Assembly (NCBI GenBank): GCA_963797005.1
Contig: CAWCOF010000025.1
Coordinates: 1-64,000, forward strand
DNA: 64,000 bases
Reading direction: 5' to 3'
DNA from: AWTP1-13 sp963797005
Lineage (GTDB): Bacteria > Pseudomonadota > Alphaproteobacteria > Rhizobiales > Hyphomicrobiaceae
The translations under genes and the position numbers were made by a program. This document shows, one piece after another, positions 37,288-45,537 of the stretch (its first letter is position 1; each line of letters starts with the position of its first letter). The notes beneath the pieces were generated by a model. That model had not been told where the DNA came from and searched no databases. It saw only the letters and a program-made list of their open reading frames with translations.

Positions 37288-37556
37288 AACCTAGAGGCGC
37301 TTGAGATTGTTCTTCGGCATCCGGCCGATGTTGGCGGCTTCTTCCCTCACAGACAAAGCCGCCAGCTCGTTGCGGCGCCGCACACCAGTACGAAATCTCA
37401 CCCACCGCACGCTCCAATGCCCTCGACTTGATGCTGCGCTGCCCAAGCCAGCCACGTTGGGGGGGTGCATCCGCCGCCGAACCCACCAGATTTTTTTGAT
37501 CTGGGGCAATGTGCTATGCCTTGGCGCATGCTCTCATGCATTCGAGGTTGGCGGCC
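37288..37556. other. intergenic stretch with a possible minus-strand gene remnant
   Basis: On the minus strand the frame ending at 37291 reads RNELAALSVREEAANIGRMP then KNNLKRL before a stop, which looks like a protein C-terminus. Nothing upstream of it looks coding and there is no good start. A G7 run at 37461-37467 and a T7 run at 37491-37497 are followed by GATCTGGGG. No function can be assigned. Confidence 0.35.
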
Positions 37557-38558
37557 ATGTACACGCAGGGCTTGAACGTCAAGGACGCGGCACCCGGGGT
37601 GGCCGAGGACCCCGAGAAGCTCGCGCGCTTCCAGGCCAAGATCGATGCCGAGGAGAAGATCGAGCCCAACGACTGGATGCCGCAGTCCTACCGTCGCACC
37701 CTGGTCCGCCAGATCTCGCAGCATGCGCATTCCGAGATCATCGGCATGCAGCCCGAGGGCAACTGGATCACGCGGGCCCCCAGTCTCCGCCGCAAGGCGG
37801 CGCTGCTCGCCAAGGTGCAGGACGAGGCCGGCCACGGCCTCTATCTCTACGCCGCGGGCGAGACGCTGGGCATGTCGCGCGAGGAGATGGTCGACCAGCT
37901 GCTGGCCGGCAAAGCCAAGTACTCCTCGATCTTCAATTATCCCACGCTCTCCTGGGCCGACATCGGCGCCATCGGCTGGCTGGTTGACGGCGCGGCCATC
38001 ATGAACCAGATCCCGCTCTGCCGCTGCTCGTTCGGGCCCTACGCGCGCGCCATGATCCGCGTCTGCAAGGAGGAGAGCTTCCACCAGCGCCAGGGCTACG
38101 AGATCATGCTGACGCTCTGCCGCGGCAGCGCTGCGCAAAAGGCCATGGCCCAGGACGCCTTGAACCGGCTCTGGTGGCCGGTGCTCATGATGTTCGGGCC
38201 TTCCGACAAGGACAGCCTGCATTCGACCGACACCATGAAGTGGAAGATCAAGCGCTTCTCCAACGACGACCTGCGCCAGAAGTTCATCGACGCCACCGTG
38301 CCGCAAGGCCACTACCTCGGCCTCGCCTTCCCCGACCCCGAATTGAAGCGCGACGAGGCAACCGGCCACTGGCGCTTCGGCGAGATCGACTGGTCGGAGT
38401 TCAAGCGCGTCGTTGCCGGCGACGGACCCTGCAACCGGCAGCGCATGAGGGTGCGCACCGAGGGGCACCGCAGCGGCGCCTGGGTGCGCGAGGCGGCGCT
38501 GGCGCACGCCAGAAAGCGGGCCGAACGTGCAGCCGCGGCCAGGGTTGCGGCGGAGTGA
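37557..38558 (+). CDS. paaA: 1,2-phenylacetyl-CoA epoxidase subunit PaaA
   Basis: 333 residues from the ATG at 37557 with GAGG nine bases upstream. The diiron-carboxylate ligands sit in PNDWMPQSYRRTLVRQISQH (HAHSEIIG follows), KVQDEAGHGLYLY and CKEESFHQRQGYE. PaaA is the catalytic subunit that, with PaaC and fed by the PaaE reductase, epoxidises the ring of phenylacetyl-CoA. A secreted protein gene separates it from paaB, which is unusual. Length and motifs are normal. The C-terminus has an Ala/Arg-rich tail. Confidence 0.95.
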   Translation: MYTQGLNVKDAAPGVAEDPEKLARFQAKIDAEEKIEPNDWMPQSYRRTLVRQISQHAHSEIIGMQPEGNWITRAPSLRRKAALLAKVQDEAGHGLYLYAAGETLGMSREEMVDQLLAGKAKYSSIFNYPTLSWADIGAIGWLVDGAAIMNQIPLCRCSFGPYARAMIRVCKEESFHQRQGYEIMLTLCRGSAAQKAMAQDALNRLWWPVLMMFGPSDKDSLHSTDTMKWKIKRFSNDDLRQKFIDATVPQGHYLGLAFPDPELKRDEATGHWRFGEIDWSEFKRVVAGDGPCNRQRMRVRTEGHRSGAWVREAALAHARKRAERAAAARVAAE

Positions 38559-38571
38559 GGAGGCTGAGGCC

Positions 38572-38979
38572 ATGAGACCTGCCATGATCGGGCTCGTCCT
38601 GGCGGCAGCGCTCGCTGCCCCGATCCTGGCGCCCGGCGCGCCGGCCCTCGCGCAGGCGAAAGCCGTGCAGAAGTATCCCGACGTCGTGGGTGCGAAGGTC
38701 ACTCCGCGCGGCGGCGACCGCTTCGACTTCGACGTCACCGTGTCCTCGCCCTACGACACCCCGCAGCGCTACGCGGATGCGTTCCGCGTCGTCGGCGCGA
38801 AGGGCGAGGTGTACGGCGAGCGCAAGCTGCTGCACGACCACGCCGGCGAGCAGCCGTTCACGCGCGATCTTCATGGCGTTGCAATTCCCGCCGGCGTGCG
38901 CCGCGTCACGGTCGAGGCGCGCGATCAGAAATACGGCTACGGCGGCCGCAAGCTCGAGGTCGCCCTGCCCGGGCGATGA
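38572..38979 (+). CDS. secreted hypothetical protein inside the paa operon
   Basis: 135 residues from the ATG at 38572, 13 bases after paaA and preceded by GAGGAGGCTGAGGC. A signal peptide (IGLVLAAALAAPILAPGAPA-LAQA) is followed by a small all-beta domain pattern (VTPRGGDRFDFDVTVSSPYD, GVRRVTVEARDQKYGYGGRK). It resembles small periplasmic proteins seen near catabolic genes, but I do not recognise a family. Its tight spacing on both sides (paaB starts 14 bases later) implies co-transcription with the epoxidase. Confidence 0.75.
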   Translation: MRPAMIGLVLAAALAAPILAPGAPALAQAKAVQKYPDVVGAKVTPRGGDRFDFDVTVSSPYDTPQRYADAFRVVGAKGEVYGERKLLHDHAGEQPFTRDLHGVAIPAGVRRVTVEARDQKYGYGGRKLEVALPGR

Positions 38980-38993
38980 TCTGGAGGACGCAA

Positions 38994-39281
38994 ATGACAG
39001 AGACGCCGATGCCCCTCTGGGAGGTCTTCATCCGCAGCCGGTCCGGCACGCCGCACAAGCACGCCGGCAGCGTGCATGCGCCCGATGCCACCATGGCCCT
39101 GCAGGCCGCGCGCGACGTCTATACGCGGCGGGGCGAGAGCGTGTCCCTCTGGGTGGTGCCGTCCAGCGCGATCGTGGCGTCCGACCCGGGCCAGAAGGAC
39201 GAGCTGTTCGAGCCGACGGGCAGCAAGATCTATCGCCATCCCACGTTCTACGAGGTGCCCGATGAAGTCGGGCATATGTGA
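38994..39281 (+). CDS. paaB: 1,2-phenylacetyl-CoA epoxidase subunit PaaB
   Basis: 95 residues from the ATG at 38994 with GGAGG eight bases upstream. PLWEVFIRSRSGTPHKHAGS, followed by HAPDATMALQAARDVYTRRG and SLWVVPSSAIVASDP, matches PaaB, the small subunit that bridges PaaA-PaaC heterodimers. Length is typical. About 255 bases of repeat-rich DNA separate it from paaC. Confidence 0.95.
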   Translation: MTETPMPLWEVFIRSRSGTPHKHAGSVHAPDATMALQAARDVYTRRGESVSLWVVPSSAIVASDPGQKDELFEPTGSKIYRHPTFYEVPDEVGHM

Positions 39282-39325
39282 AGCGTCATGGGGATCACGC
39301 AGGTAGCCACTCGCGCCACGCGTAT

Positions 39326-39508
39326 TCCCCTCCCCCTTGCGGGGAGGGGTTAGGGGTGGGGGTGTGCACGCAATGACCGATGAAGACCTGATGGACAAGA
39401 CGGAAGCCAGCAGGCATCGAAGTAGCCGACTTGGAAGCCCGATGAATACGATCGTCGCTTCGCTCCAGACCCCCACCCCCATCCCCTCCCCGCAAGGGGG
39501 AGGGGAGT
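39326..39508. repeat. composite inverted repeat element between paaB and paaC
   Basis: Left arm 39326-39363 (CCCCTCCCCCTTGCGGGGAG, then GGGTTAGGGGTGGGGG) and right arm 39469-39508 (CCCCCACCCCCATCCCCTCC, then CCGCAAGGGGGAGGGG) are complementary. They flank about 105 bases of non-coding DNA. Related single arms occur at 40406-40538 and 44085-44134. The layout, with long arms and a short core without a gene, resembles a MITE-like or REP-doublet element. Confidence 0.75.
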
Positions 39509-39536
39509 CGCATTGCCTCGCGCACTCGGGACTGCG

Positions 39537-40363
39537 ATGACCGACGTCGGCCCTGCACGCAAACGCCTCCATCCCCGCTCGGAAGGGAAGCAAGAGGCAT
39601 CAGCACCGTCGGTGCAGCCCGCGCTCTTCGCGTACGTCCTCACCCTCGCCGACGATGCGCTCGTGCTCGGCCATCGGCTGTCGGAGTGGTCGGGCCAGGC
39701 GCCGATGCTGGAGGAGGACATCGCGCTCTCCAACCTGGCGCTCGACCTGATCGGCCAGGCGCGCCTCTTCTATGCCTACGCCGGCGAGATCGAGGGCAAG
39801 GGCCGCGACGAGGACGCGCTCGCCTATCTGCGCGACGAGCACGCCTTTTCCAATATTCTGCTGGTCGAGCAGCCGAACGGCGACTTCGCCGCGACCATGG
39901 TGCGCCAGCTGCTCTACGCGGCGTTCATGCACCCCTACCTGCAGGCGCTGCAGGGCTCCAAGGACGCCCGGCTCGGCGAGATCGCGGCCAAGGCGGTGAA
40001 GGAGATGGCCTATCACGTGCGGCATGCCGCCGAGTGGGTGATCCGGCTCGGCGACGGCACCGAGGAAAGCCATGCGCGCGCCGCGGCGGCGCTGGAGGAG
40101 CTGTGGATTACACGGGCGAAATGATGGAGATGAGCGCGGGCGAGCGGGCGCTGGTCGAGGCCGGCATTGCCGTCGACCGCGCCAAGATCAAGCCGGCGTG
40201 GGATGCCACGATCGGCCGCGTGCTCGGCGAAGCGACCCTGGCGCGCCCGGCCGACGGCTGGATGCAGAGCGGCGGCCGCGCCGGCCGGCACACCGAGCAC
40301 CTGGGCCACATGCTCGCCGAGATGCAGGTGCTGCACCGCGCCCATCCCGGCGTCACCTGGTGA
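39537..40363 (+). CDS. paaC: 1,2-phenylacetyl-CoA epoxidase subunit PaaC (one frameshift)
   Basis: The ATG at 39537 opens TDVGPARKRLHPRSEGKQEA, then QPALFAYVLTLADDALVLGH. Structural-subunit landmarks are RLSEWSGQAPMLEEDIALSN, LALDLIGQARLFYAYAGEIE, LRDEHAFSNILLVEQPNGDF and EMAYHVRHAAEWVIRLGDGT. At 40105-40106 a G appears missing. Adding it changes ELWITRAK-stop to ELWDYTGEMMEMSAGE and continues to 40363. Total about 275 residues. PaaC pairs with PaaA but lacks its catalytic diiron site. Confidence 0.9.
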
Positions 40364-40367
40364 GGCG

Positions 40368-41030
40368 ATGATGTCAGGCGACCTACCCAATAGTCTCCGC
40401 CCGGATTCCCCTCCCCGTCGCGCCGAAGGCGCGTCTTCGACACGACGTGGGGAGGGGTTAGGGGTGGGGGGAACCCCGACCGCAACCGTTCTGCAATCCC
40501 CCCCACCCTGTCCCTCCCCCACAAGGGGGGAGGGGACGACGAAGGCAAGCGACGCGAGGGCGGCGCGCGCATATAGCACTGCAGCCGCGGTGCTGGACCC
40601 CGAGATCCCGGTGGTGACGCTGGAGGACCTGGGCATCCTGCGCGGGGTGGAGCGGCGCGGCGAGCGCATCGTCGTCAAGCTGACGCCCACCTACACGGGC
40701 TGCCCGGCGACGCTGGCGATCCGCCTTGCCGTGGAGGCGGCGCTGGCAGAGGCGGGTCTCGTCGAGGCGACGGTCGAGACCGTTCTGTCCCCGCCCTGGT
40801 CCACCGACGACATCACCGAAGAGGGCCGGCAGAAGCTCAAGGAGTTCGGCATCGCCCCGCCCGGGCGTGCCCGTGGCGTGCGTGCACTGTTTGCCGACGA
40901 CACCGTCGCCTGCCCCAAGTGCGGGTCGAGCGACACCGTCAAGATCTCCGAGTTCGGCTCCACGCCCTGCAAGGCGCTGTGGCGCTGCGCGGCCTGCGCG
41001 GAGCCTTTCGACGCCTTCAAGTGTCTCTGA
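40368..41030 (+). CDS. paaD: PaaD, phenylacetyl-CoA epoxidase maturation factor, with repeat-derived N-terminus
   Basis: 220 residues if the ATG at 40368 is used, four bases after paaC. The MIP18/DUF59-like domain starts at about residue 70 with AAAVLDPEIPVVTLEDLGIL and continues with LTPTYTGCPATLAIR. The C-terminal zinc ribbon is CPKCGSSDTVKISEFGSTPC and CAACAEPFDAFKC. PaaD serves Fe insertion into the epoxidase. The first 55-60 codons run through a GC-rich dispersed repeat (40406-40538) and look unlike any PaaD. The element may have inserted in frame, or translation may start later. Confidence 0.88.
   Translation: MMSGDLPNSLRPDSPPRRAEGASSTRRGEGLGVGGTPTATVLQSPPPCPSPTRGEGTTKASDARAARAYSTAAAVLDPEIPVVTLEDLGILRGVERRGERIVVKLTPTYTGCPATLAIRLAVEAALAEAGLVEATVETVLSPPWSTDDITEEGRQKLKEFGIAPPGRARGVRALFADDTVACPKCGSSDTVKISEFGSTPCKALWRCAACAEPFDAFKCL
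40406..40538. repeat. GC-rich dispersed repeat inside the paaD 5' region
   Basis: TTCCCCTCCCCGTCGCGCCG at the left and CCCTCCCCCACAAGGGGGGA at the right, with GGGGAGGGGTTAGGGGTGGG in between. It is the same family as 39326-39363, 39469-39508 and 44085-44134. It stays in an open frame throughout and so lengthens PaaD. Confidence 0.75.
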
Positions 41031-41042
41031 GCCGGCCGGCCG

Positions 41043-42146
41043 ATGCACGACTTCCAGACGCTCGAGATCGCCAGGGTCAAGCAGGAGACGCCGGATGCGA
41101 TCTCGCTCTCCCTCGTCGTCCCCGAGACGCTGCGCGAGGCCTACCGCTTCAAGCCAGGGCAGCACCTGACCCTGCGCGCGATGCTGGAGGGTGAGGAGCA
41201 GCGCCGGACCTATTCGATCTGCTGCGGTCCGGACGATGAGCATCTGCGCATCGCCATCAAGCGCGTGGCCGACGGTCGCTTCTCCAATTGGGCCAATGAC
41301 ACCCTCAAAGCTGGCGCTACGGTTGAGGTGATGCCCCCGACGGGGCGCTTCGTGCTGCCGCCCGGCAACGGGGAGCCGCGGGAGGTGGTGGCCTTCGCGG
41401 CGGGCGCCGGCATCACGCCGATCATGGCCATGCTGAAGCAGGCCCTGCTCACGGAGCCGCAAACGAGCTTCACGCTGATCTATGGCAACCGTGCGCCGCA
41501 ATCGATCCTGTTCCGCGAGGAACTGGAGGACCTCAAGGACCGCTACCTCGGCCGCTTCACGCTGCTGCACGTGCTCTCCCACAACGAAGAATTGAGCGCG
41601 CCGCTGTTCGAGGGCCGGATCACGGGCGAGAAAGTGAAGGCCTTCGCGGCCACGCTGTTCAGGCCGGCCGAGGTGGCGCACGTGTTCCTGTGCGGGCCGG
41701 GGTCGATGATCAAGGAGGCCCGCGACGCGCTGCTCGCGCTCGGCATGCCGCGCGAGCAGGTGCATTTCGAGTTCTTCGCGCCGGGTGGCGGAGCCTATCG
41801 CCAGCCGACGGCCCCCCCACCCCAAGCGAAGAGCGAGCCGGTGTCCGCGCAGCAGGGCAATATCGAGGGCACGGACGTGGTCGCCATCCTCGACGGCATG
41901 CGCCACCGTTTCGTCGTGCCGCCGGGCGGGCGGGTGGTCGATGCGGCGCTGGCGGCGGGTATCCGCGTGCCCTACTCGTGCAAGGGCGGCATGTGCTGCA
42001 CCTGCCGCGCCAAGCTCGTCGAGGGCGAGGCCGAGATGACCCTCAACTATTCGCTCGAGCCCTGGGAGATCGAGCGCGGGTTCATCCTCACCTGCCAGGC
42101 CGTGCCGAAGTCGGATCGGCTGGTGCTCGACTACGACCAGATGTGA
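41043..42146 (+). CDS. paaE: PaaE, phenylacetyl-CoA epoxidase reductase
   Basis: 367 residues. The FAD-binding domain (RFKPGQHLTLRAMLEGEEQR, RTYSICCGP) and NAD-binding domain (FAAGAGITPIMAMLKQAL, LIYGNRAPQSILFREELEDL, VFLCGPGSMI) are followed by a plant-type [2Fe-2S] domain (PYSCKGGMCCTCRAKLVEGE with a final LTCQA cysteine). It passes electrons from NAD(P)H to the PaaABC oxygenase. It starts 12 bases after paaD and completes the epoxidase set. An IS630-family gene begins 11 bases after its stop, so nothing further of the operon follows here. Confidence 0.95.
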   Translation: MHDFQTLEIARVKQETPDAISLSLVVPETLREAYRFKPGQHLTLRAMLEGEEQRRTYSICCGPDDEHLRIAIKRVADGRFSNWANDTLKAGATVEVMPPTGRFVLPPGNGEPREVVAFAAGAGITPIMAMLKQALLTEPQTSFTLIYGNRAPQSILFREELEDLKDRYLGRFTLLHVLSHNEELSAPLFEGRITGEKVKAFAATLFRPAEVAHVFLCGPGSMIKEARDALLALGMPREQVHFEFFAPGGGAYRQPTAPPPQAKSEPVSAQQGNIEGTDVVAILDGMRHRFVVPPGGRVVDAALAAGIRVPYSCKGGMCCTCRAKLVEGEAEMTLNYSLEPWEIERGFILTCQAVPKSDRLVLDYDQM

Positions 42147-42157
42147 TACCTTCCCGC

Positions 42158-43217
42158 CTAACGTCTGACCTTTGGAATCCAGGGATAGGAGCATAGCGAC
42201 GTGATGCGCCCGACCTCGGCGCATAGGCGGTTCCATGCGATGCAGGCGGCGTCAGCAATTGCGTCGTAGTCGGCGAGCAGTCGATGGGAGAGGAAGCGCT
42301 CTTTGAGGTGGAGCCACACGCGCTCGACGGGGTTCAGCTCGGGCGAGTAGGGCGGCAGCGGCACCAGCGTGATGTTGTGGGGAATGCGCAGGGCACCGGA
42401 ACCGTGCCAGCCGGCTTGGTCGAGCAGCATGGCGACGTGCTCGTCATCGCCGATGGTCGCAGCGAAGCGGTCGAGGAACACCTGCATCGCCTCGGTATTG
42501 ACGTACGGCATGACGAGCGCGAAGGCGCTATCGGTTCCCGGCTCGACGGCGGCGAAGATGTAGGCGAACGTGAAGCGCTTGTCGCAGAGCCCCGGCGGAC
42601 GCTGGCCTCGCCTCCACCAGACGTGGCACGTGCGCCCCTTCTGCCCGATGCGGGCCTCGTCTTGGAAGAAGAGGCGGATGCGCTTGTTTTTATGCGTACG
42701 CTGTATTTTTCTGAGCAGCGCCGGGGCTCTTTTTAAAGGCCGCCTGGGCGGCCGGGTCTTTTTGCGGATGGCTCGGGCGCGCCTTCTGTCGCGAGAACCC
42801 CAGACGCTTCAGCAGCCGGCCGAGCGACCAGGGATGCATCCGCTTGCCGAAGCGCTGCTCGCAGATATTGGCCAGGTCCTCAAGCGTGTAGGCCGAAAGA
42901 CCGCTGGCCTCCGGATCAGGCCCATCCAGCACGATGCGCATCAGCTCGGCTTGCTCTTGCGCGTCGAACGTGGGCGGCCGGCCATCGCCCCAGCGATCGG
43001 CGAGGCCGTCGATCCCGTGCTCGTTGTAGCGCAGCACCCAGTCGCGCAACGTCTGCCGGTCCATGCCTGCCGACCGGGCTGCCTCCTCCCGGCTCATGCC
43101 GTCGAGAGCGTTGGCGATCGCCAGCATGCGGCGCGCCACACGCGTGTCGGCCTCGGCCTTGGCCAGCTTGCGAAGAACTGTCGGCGTGCGGTCCTTGCGT
43201 ATCTCCAGCGCAGCCAT
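42158..43217 (-). pseudogene. IS630-family transposase (one frameshift)
   Basis: The N-terminal part from the ATG at 43217 has two helix-turn-helix regions (EAARSAGMDRQTLRDWVLRY, LEDLANICEQRFGKRM) and ends in SPGAAQKN because of an extra base in the G4/C4 run at 42723-42726. In the other frame it continues LLRKIQRTHKNKRIRLFFQD (first Asp) and then VAMLLDQAGWHGSG (second Asp) and PPYSPELNPVERVWLHLKER (Glu), the DDE motif of IS630/Tc1. Total about 350 residues. It is inserted directly behind paaE. Terminal repeats could not be fixed by eye. Confidence 0.85.
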
Positions 43218-43355
43218 GATGCCCTCCCTCGAATCGTCAAGGTGAGAGAATCATGAACTGCCCGCCCACGGAACCACTCCCGCGCAACACGAGTCGATCC
43301 ATCGGTGGGCCGGTATGAGGCCGCATTTCCCTTAGGTTTGTGGCGTTCTCCAACA

Positions 43356-43440
43356 CACCCTCGTGGTGAGCTTGTCGAACCACGAGGCCACGAACGGTGC
43401 CTCTCACCCGTCCTTCGACGCGCTCAGGACTGCGGTAGAA
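43356..43440. repeat. dispersed palindromic intergenic repeat
   Basis: CCTCGTGGTGAGCTTGTCGA followed by ACCACGAGG forms one hairpin; CCGTCCTTCGACGCGCTCAGG follows it. Elements of the form GTGAGCTTGTCGAACCA...CCTTCGAC..GCTCAGGAC recur between genes in many alphaproteobacteria. Only this copy is in the window. It lies downstream of the DsbA-like gene and could end its transcript. Confidence 0.65.
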
Positions 43441-43443
43441 GTG

Positions 43444-44061
43444 CTAGGCCCGCGCCTTCTGCGCCGCGATCTCCTCCTCCACGTCGCGCAGGCGGTCCTT
43501 GCCGAAGAACATCTCGGAACCGACGAAGAACGTCGGCGCACCGAAGGTGCCGCGCGCGACCGAGGCTTCCGTGTTCTTCAGAAGCGTGTCCTTGACCACC
43601 TGATCCTGGATGCGCGCCAGGACGCGCGCGCCGTCGAGCCCCGAGGCGTCGAGCGCGGCGCGGATGACGTCCGGCTCGTCCATCTTCTTTGGCTCCTCCC
43701 ACATGTGGCGGAAGACGGCATCGATGTAGGGCTTGCCGAAGCCATCCATCTCCGCGGCCACCGCCCCGCGCATGATCTGGATCGTGTTGACGGGAAAGTA
43801 GGGGTTCATCTTGAACCCGCCGAGCCCGTGCTTCCTGACGAAGCGCTCGATCTCCAGGCGCTGGTAGGGCAGCTTGTTCTTGACGTCCTTGAAGGCTGCG
43901 ACCGGCGACTGGTTGTTGGTCATCTTGAACACGCCGCCGAGCAGGATCGGCACGTAGGTGAAGCTCGCACCCGTGCGCTGCTCTATGGCCGGCACGACCT
44001 TGTGCGCGAGATAGGAGTTCAGGCTGCCGAAATCGTAGTGGAACTCGACCTTGGGTGTCAT
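43444..44061 (-). CDS. DsbA-family 2-hydroxychromene-2-carboxylate isomerase-like protein
   Basis: 205 residues. The start is set at the ATG at 44061; longer frames run into dispersed repeats. FHYDFGSLNSYLAHKVVPAI has Ser in place of the DsbA cysteine pair, as in HCCA isomerases and kappa-class GSTs. KMTNNQSP, ARGTFGAPTFFVGSEMFFGK and DRLRDVEEEI are further family features. HCCA isomerase uses glutathione to isomerise a ring-fission product in naphthalene-type pathways. Neighbouring intradiol dioxygenase and paa genes support an aromatic role. The exact substrate is open. Confidence 0.85.
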   Translation of the reverse strand: MTPKVEFHYDFGSLNSYLAHKVVPAIEQRTGASFTYVPILLGGVFKMTNNQSPVAAFKDVKNKLPYQRLEIERFVRKHGLGGFKMNPYFPVNTIQIMRGAVAAEMDGFGKPYIDAVFRHMWEEPKKMDEPDVIRAALDASGLDGARVLARIQDQVVKDTLLKNTEASVARGTFGAPTFFVGSEMFFGKDRLRDVEEEIAAQKARA

Positions 44062-44084
44062 TGCGGTTCTCTCCTCCGATCGGC

Positions 44085-44134
44085 TCCCCTCCCCCTTGCG
44101 GGCCCCTTGCGGGCAGGGGTTAGGGGCGGGGGTA
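44085..44134. repeat. GC-rich dispersed repeat arm
   Basis: CCCCTCCCCCTTGCGGGCCC and GCAGGGGTTAGGGGCGGGGG match the arms at 39326 and 40406, with a small internal duplication (TTGCGGGCCCCTTGCGGG). It is located upstream of the DsbA-like gene next to a dual-hairpin repeat. Confidence 0.7.
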
Positions 44135-44139
44135 GACAT

Positions 44140-44281
44140 AGAGCAAGATCGTTTCTGATCGAAGCACTTGGCTTCGATCATGGAATGTGAATCTTGCTCT
44201 CAACGAGTAGAGCAGGATTCACGCTTCGGCCGAAACCTCGCGATCGAGGCAAGGCGATTCCATCCGAAGCGATCCTGCGCT
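44140..44281. repeat. dispersed dual-hairpin repeat, full copy
   Basis: Hairpin one 44140-44200 (AGAGCAAGAT to ATCTTGCTCT) and hairpin two 44209-44281 (AGAGCAGGAT to ATCCTGCGCT), very close in sequence to 24177-24322. The right end overlaps the stop codon of the intradiol dioxygenase gene, so it probably also shapes the 3' end of that transcript. Confidence 0.88.
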
Positions 44282-45281
44282 AGCGGCCGAACAGACCGCC
44301 GAGGATGCCGCCCTTCTTCTTCTGGTCGGCTTCCAGCATCTCGGGTGGCGGCGCCCCGTAAGGCGTCGACGCCCCGCCGTTGCCCTTGGTGATCGCGCCC
44401 GGATCGCCGCCGACGCGGCCGGCACGCCGGTCCGCTTCCGACTCGCGGGCCAGAGAGAAGTCGAAGTGGATGCTGGGCAGGCCCTTGATCGGCGAGGCGG
44501 GGTCGTCGGCCTTCAACTGCGCGACGAGATCGCCGGAGGCGCCGAACACGACATCGTCCTCCAGATGTTCGTCGCCCGCCAGATAGAGCGCGGTGACGAG
44601 CTCGCGGTAGTCCGGCGCGCTGATCAGGAAATGGATGTGGGCCGGGCGCTTGCCGTGCCGCTTCTGGGACATCACCATCTGGCCGACGGGGCCGTCGAGG
44701 GGAATGAAATAGCCGAGCGGCCGCACCGTGCGGAGGAGGTAGTTGCCCTTGTCGTCGGTGCGGAAGATGCCGCGGCAATCGATCTCCTCGAGGCTGTTCT
44801 GGATGTCGTAGCGGCCGTCGGCGGCCGTCTGCCACACCGTGACGTGCGCGTTGGGGATCGGCGCACCTTGCGCGTTGGTGACGCGGCCGAACAGCACGAC
44901 CTCGGTGCCTCCCGTCTTCTTGGCGATCTGCGCGCCAGGCTCGAATTGCGGCGTGTTCTCGCGGAAGAACGGCCCGAGCAGGCTGGCCCCCGTCGCCTCC
45001 TCCATCTTGGTCTTGTCGTGCATGATATTGACGAGCGCGGAGAGGCCGATCGTGTCCGACAGCAGGATGAATTCCTGCCGCGCCGGCGTGCACATCTGGC
45101 CGACCTTGGTCATGAACTCGATGCCCTTGATCCACTCGGCGGGCGTGAGGTTCACCTCGCGCGCGAACGCGTGCAGGTGGCGCACGGCGCTCTCCATGAT
45201 CTCCTTCATGCGGGGATCGGGCGTGGTGGCCATCTGCTCGACCACAACCTCGGTAATCGATTCCGGCGTATATGGCTGCAT
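44280..45281 (-). CDS. intradiol ring-cleavage dioxygenase (hydroxyquinol/catechol 1,2-dioxygenase-like)
   Basis: 333 residues from the ATG at 45281 with AGGAGGA upstream. The helical N-terminal linker domain (FAREVNLTPAEWIKGIEFMT, SDTIGLSALVNIM) precedes the beta-sandwich (GASLLGPFFRENTPQF, GAPIPNAHVTVWQTAADGRY, FRTDDKGNYLLRTVRPLGY). The Fe(III) ligands are expected in this YxxQ/LGY region and in KRPAHIHFLISAPDYRELVT. The helical linker and DYRELVTALYLAGDEHLEDD favour the hydroxyquinol group. The C-terminal 45 residues (Gly/Lys-rich GGILGGLFGR) are an extension. It opens a dihydroxylated ring to a muconate or maleylacetate. Confidence 0.9.
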   Translation of the reverse strand: MQPYTPESITEVVVEQMATTPDPRMKEIMESAVRHLHAFAREVNLTPAEWIKGIEFMTKVGQMCTPARQEFILLSDTIGLSALVNIMHDKTKMEEATGASLLGPFFRENTPQFEPGAQIAKKTGGTEVVLFGRVTNAQGAPIPNAHVTVWQTAADGRYDIQNSLEEIDCRGIFRTDDKGNYLLRTVRPLGYFIPLDGPVGQMVMSQKRHGKRPAHIHFLISAPDYRELVTALYLAGDEHLEDDVVFGASGDLVAQLKADDPASPIKGLPSIHFDFSLARESEADRRAGRVGGDPGAITKGNGGASTPYGAPPPEMLEADQKKKGGILGGLFGR

Positions 45282-45537
45282 TGGCGTCCTCCTGGGGTCG
45301 CGGGCACGGTCGGCACGGGCTTGGCTGCGAGTTTGCGCGATTGTGCGCGCGGGGCCCACGATCTTCAATAGGCATGTAAGAAACCGTGCTTATGGGACCG
45401 ACGTGCTTTGCTGATGGGCTGCGTCCCCGCGCGTGCCGAGGTGGCGCGAGGCCCGGCAGCACGAGCCCCTTGGCTTGGCCGGTGCGCGCGCTTACACTGC
45501 CGAAAAAAATCAGGTCTCAACAGGGAGGAATGCTCTC

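Noticed and set aside
39326..40538. Repeated GC-rich units as a possible CRISPR array
   Set aside because: Only a few inverted copies of unequal spacing, no regular spacers and no cas genes.
45433..45537. Earlier in-frame start for the substrate-binding protein
   Set aside because: GGGAGG and a proper signal peptide place the start at 45538.
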